The notes under the pieces: generated by a model | The model's input: only the letters and a program-made list of their open reading frames with translations | Databases searched by the model: none | What the model was told of the DNA's origin: nothing | Source of the DNA: Devosia sp. | GTDB lineage: Bacteria > Pseudomonadota > Alphaproteobacteria > Rhizobiales > Devosiaceae | NCBI GenBank assembly: GCA_016793415.1 | Contig: JAEUMC010000821.1 | Span: forward strand, 1 to 6,915 | DNA length: 6,915 bases | Direction of reading: 5' to 3' | Shown here: piece after piece, positions 5,588-6,915 of the stretch | How positions within the stretch are numbered: position 1 is the stretch's first letter | How the letters are laid out: each line of letters begins with the position of its first letter | Made by a program: the position numbers and the translations under genes

Positions 5588-5630
5588 GATGGCGAGCCGC
5601 AAGGGGGGCGACCTTGGCTCGCGGAGCCCG

Positions 5631-5789
5631 TCAGAATACGCGCATCAATACCAGGATGATGACGATGACGAGCACGACGCCAAGAATACCGGAGGGGTAA
5701 GCTCCCCAGGAGCGGGAGTAGGGCCAGGCCGGTATGGCGCCGATCAACAGCAGGATCAGCAGAACGATGATGATCGTGCTCAGGGACAT
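5631..5789 (-). CDS. DUF3309 family small membrane protein (52 aa)
   Basis: 52 residues, the usual size for DUF3309. It begins MSLSTIIIVLLILLLIGAIP (first membrane helix, about 4-20), then a short conserved-type turn AWPYSRSWGAYPSG (21-34), then a second membrane helix (35-48) ending MRVF. The PxWPYSRxWGxxPSG turn between two helices is the family signature. The function is unknown. AGGAG lies 6 bases before ATG 5789 and overlaps the stop of the upstream 55-aa gene; the gap is only 9 bases, so the two are one operon. It has no promoter match of its own and probably relies on the sigma-EcfG match at 6043-6068. Confidence 0.87.
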   Translation of the reverse strand: MSLSTIIIVLLILLLIGAIPAWPYSRSWGAYPSGILGVVLVIVIILVLMRVF

Positions 5790-5798
5790 ATCAGGCTC

Positions 5799-5966
5799 CT
5801 AGAGGACTGACAGGAGGAGGGTAGCGGCTACGGCCAGGATGCCTGCAGCGGGGAGGAGGGCTGCGAGGACGGCGCCGTAATGCGTACGCCCGTCATATCC
5901 TTCAGGGATCCACGCGACGGCCGAGCGGGCGGCATGTTCCAGGTTGGCGATCTCGAGTCGGGTCAT
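5799..5966 (-). CDS. Uncharacterised small membrane protein (55 aa)
   Basis: 55 residues, family not recognised. The N-terminal half is soluble and amphipathic (MTRLEIANLEHAARSAVAWI), followed by PEGYDGRTHYG and one hydrophobic helix at about 31-54 (AVLAALLPAAGILAVAATLL) that ends the protein. This suggests a C-tail-anchored, inner-membrane protein with the N terminus in the cytoplasm. AAGGA lies 9 bases upstream of ATG 5966. The stop TAG sits within the region of the ribosome site of the DUF3309 gene, so translation is likely coupled. It is first in a unit with an upstream sigma-EcfG match and a leader hairpin. The good start signal, tight spacing and clean membrane segment argue it is a real gene. 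Confidence 0.78.
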   Translation of the reverse strand: MTRLEIANLEHAARSAVAWIPEGYDGRTHYGAVLAALLPAAGILAVAATLLLSVL

Positions 5967-5990
5967 CGCTCTCGTTCCTTTTCATGGGTG

Positions 5991-6012
5991 CTACCGGAGG
6001 GAGGGCCGGTAG
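5991..6012 (-). other. Leader hairpin with C-rich loop upstream of the 55-aa gene
   Basis: A perfect 7-bp stem CTACCGG (5991-5997) / CCGGTAG (6006-6012). On the transcribed minus strand the 8-base loop reads CCCTCCCT, which contains an anti-Shine-Dalgarno-like CCTCC. It lies within the roughly 70-base leader between the putative sigma-EcfG start and ATG 5966. No T run follows, so it is not an obvious terminator. Confidence 0.5.
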
Positions 6013-6042
6013 ACACGCCGCTCGTTGGCGCGTCAGCCCTTT

Positions 6043-6068
6043 AACGGGGCTTCGCCACAATTGGTTCC
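6043..6068 (-). promoter_or_regulatory. Putative sigma-EcfG promoter for the 55-aa/DUF3309 operon
   Basis: Read on the minus strand: GGAAC (6068-6064), 17 bases, CGTT (6046-6043), an exact consensus match with the favoured C after GGAAC. The -10 element is 77 bases upstream of ATG 5966. It lies in the 202-base gap after the transglutaminase-like gene, and no coding region overlaps it. Confidence 0.72.
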
Positions 6069-6115
6069 GGGGAGCGGTGAAAAGGGTGGAGCTGGTGTAC
6101 GCCGGCGTTAGCGGG

Positions 6116-6139
6116 ATCTTCCCCCGCGGGGGGGAGGAT
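6116..6139 (-). other. GC-rich inverted repeat, possible transcript end of the transglutaminase-like gene
   Basis: ATCTTCCCCC (6116-6125) and GGGGGAGGAT (6130-6139) can pair over 10 bp with one G-U, around a 4-base loop. It begins 29 bases after the transglutaminase-like stop codon. No T run follows on the minus strand, so it is at best a hairpin that protects or ends the transcript in a factor-dependent way. Confidence 0.4.
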
Positions 6140-6168
6140 GACGGGGAGGTCGGTGCCCGAAGCCCCGT

Positions 6169-6915
6169 CTACTCCACGCGCACTACGTCGACCGATTGTT
6201 TCGCGGTGTGCCCGCCGCTGGTGCGCAGCACACCGACGATCGGGGAGACGTCGGAATAGTCGCGGCCGTGCCCGATGGTGATGTGGTCGGGGCCGGCCAG
6301 CATGGCATTGGTGGGGTCGAACTCGAGCCAGCCCGAGTGCTGGCCGCACCAGACCCGGACCCAGGCATGCATGGCGTCGGCGCCCTCGAGGCGGGGTTTG
6401 CCCTTGGGCGGAATGGTGCGCAGGAACCCCGAGACATAGCCGGCAGGAATGCCGAGGCCGCGCAGGCCCGCGATCATCACGTGGGCAAAGTCCTGGCAGA
6501 CGCCGCGCTTCAGCGCGAAGGCCTCGACCGGACCGGTATCCACCTTGGTGGCGTCCTTGTCGTAGCGGAAATCGCGGTGGATGCGCAGGCAAAGGTCCAT
6601 CGCCGTCGCGTAGACCGACTTGTCGCCGGCAGCAGAGGCTCGCGCATAGTCGGTGATGGCGCGATCGAGCGGGATGCGCGGCGAGGCGGAGAGGAAATGC
6701 TGCGGCGAATCCGGCGCCACCGACCAGAGCCCCGCCAGCTCGCCCTTCAGGCCGTCGAGGGTAGGGGAAAGATCGACGGGATCGTGCAGGTCCTCGACCA
6801 GCACCCGGGCGCTCAGCCGCACATCGAGGTGGTCGTGCCGGCCGGTATAGGCAATGGTGGTGACGAGGTTGCCGAAATAGTCGGCGAAGGTGGTCTCCTG
6901 TTCGGGCCGCGGCTC
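6169..6915 (-). CDS. Transglutaminase-like cysteine protease superfamily protein (N terminus outside window)
   Basis: The frame is open from the right edge to stop TAG 6171-6169, giving 248 visible residues. It shows the C-terminal part of a beta-rich transglutaminase N-terminal region, then the papain-like transglutaminase core with a complete catalytic triad: Cys140 in KRGVCQDFAHV, His183 in ADAMHAWVRV and Asp200 in LEFDPTNAM (numbering of the visible part). The stretch GIPAGYVSGFL and the ending RDYSDVSPIVGVLRTSGGHT are typical of the bacterial transglutaminase-like family. In many proteobacteria such genes sit beside alpha-E and circularly permuted ATP-grasp genes, suggesting peptide synthesis or modification; those neighbours would lie beyond the right edge and cannot be seen. 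Activity may be proteolytic rather than crosslinking. GTG 6822 is in frame but is internal, because homology-like sequence continues to the edge. Confidence 0.9.
   Translation of the reverse strand, partial: EPRPEQETTFADYFGNLVTTIAYTGRHDHLDVRLSARVLVEDLHDPVDLSPTLDGLKGELAGLWSVAPDSPQHFLSASPRIPLDRAITDYARASAAGDKSVYATAMDLCLRIHRDFRYDKDATKVDTGPVEAFALKRGVCQDFAHVMIAGLRGLGIPAGYVSGFLRTIPPKGKPRLEGADAMHAWVRVWCGQHSGWLEFDPTNAMLAGPDHITIGHGRDYSDVSPIVGVLRTSGGHTAKQSVDVVRVE

Noticed and set aside
4617..5700. Long plus-strand frames across the YqjE-like, DUF883 and following region
   Set aside because: They are antisense to genes with ribosome sites, promoters and family motifs, and one runs through the DUF3309 terminator.
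5934..5979. GTTCC occurrences (5935 and 5974 areas) as minus-strand sigma-EcfG -35 elements
   Set aside because: No AACG lies at the needed distance on the plus strand, and both are within or at the start of the 55-aa gene.
5984..6259. 91-residue plus-strand frame in the gap left of the transglutaminase-like gene
   Set aside because: It crosses the sigma-EcfG match and then runs antisense into the protease gene; it has no ribosome site or domain.

Overview
The window is GC-rich, tightly packed, and carries about nine complete genes plus two cut off by its edges. It most likely comes from an alphaproteobacterium of the Hyphomicrobiales (Rhizobiales), perhaps Devosia-like. The support is an EcfG-type sigma factor tail, a HisKA_2 histidine kinase, several matches to the alphaproteobacterial sigma-EcfG promoter (GGAAC-N16/17-CGTT), and paired CTCCCCTnAGGGGAG palindromes of a kind I associate with rhizobial intergenic regions. 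The genus is an inference; no rRNA or other marker gene is present.

Left part (1-1460): the 3' end of a plus-strand ECF sigma factor (EcfG-like), convergent and overlapping by 8 bases with a minus-strand single-domain receiver protein. In that receiver the phosphoacceptor Asp and one acidic-pocket Asp are both Glu. Divergent from it is a Crp/Fnr-family regulator. Middle part (1461-3973): a membrane histidine kinase (TM-CHASE3-TM-HisKA_2-HATPase), then a diacylglycerol-kinase-like lipid kinase that has its own exact sigma-EcfG promoter in the short gap after the kinase gene. From 3974 to 4253 there is no gene: it holds an inverted pair of palindromic repeats and a terminator.

Right part (4254-6915, all minus strand): a 77-residue soluble protein; a two-gene unit of a DUF883/YqjD-like and a YqjE-like (holin-superfamily) membrane protein; a two-gene unit of a 55-residue unrecognised membrane protein and a DUF3309 protein ending in a clear terminator; and the 3' part of a transglutaminase-like cysteine protease gene that runs off the right edge. 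Each of the three small-gene units is preceded by an exact GGAAC-N16/17-CGTT match on the correct strand.

Taken together, the window looks like part of a general stress response (GSR) locus: the sigma factor, a candidate sensor kinase, a degenerate receiver that may act in signalling, and four putative sigma-EcfG output units (lipid kinase, the 77-residue protein, the YqjD/YqjE pair, and the 55-aa/DUF3309 pair). PhyR and NepR are not in the window; they would be expected just upstream of base 1. The promoter calls are exact string matches made by eye and the regulon assignment is inference.
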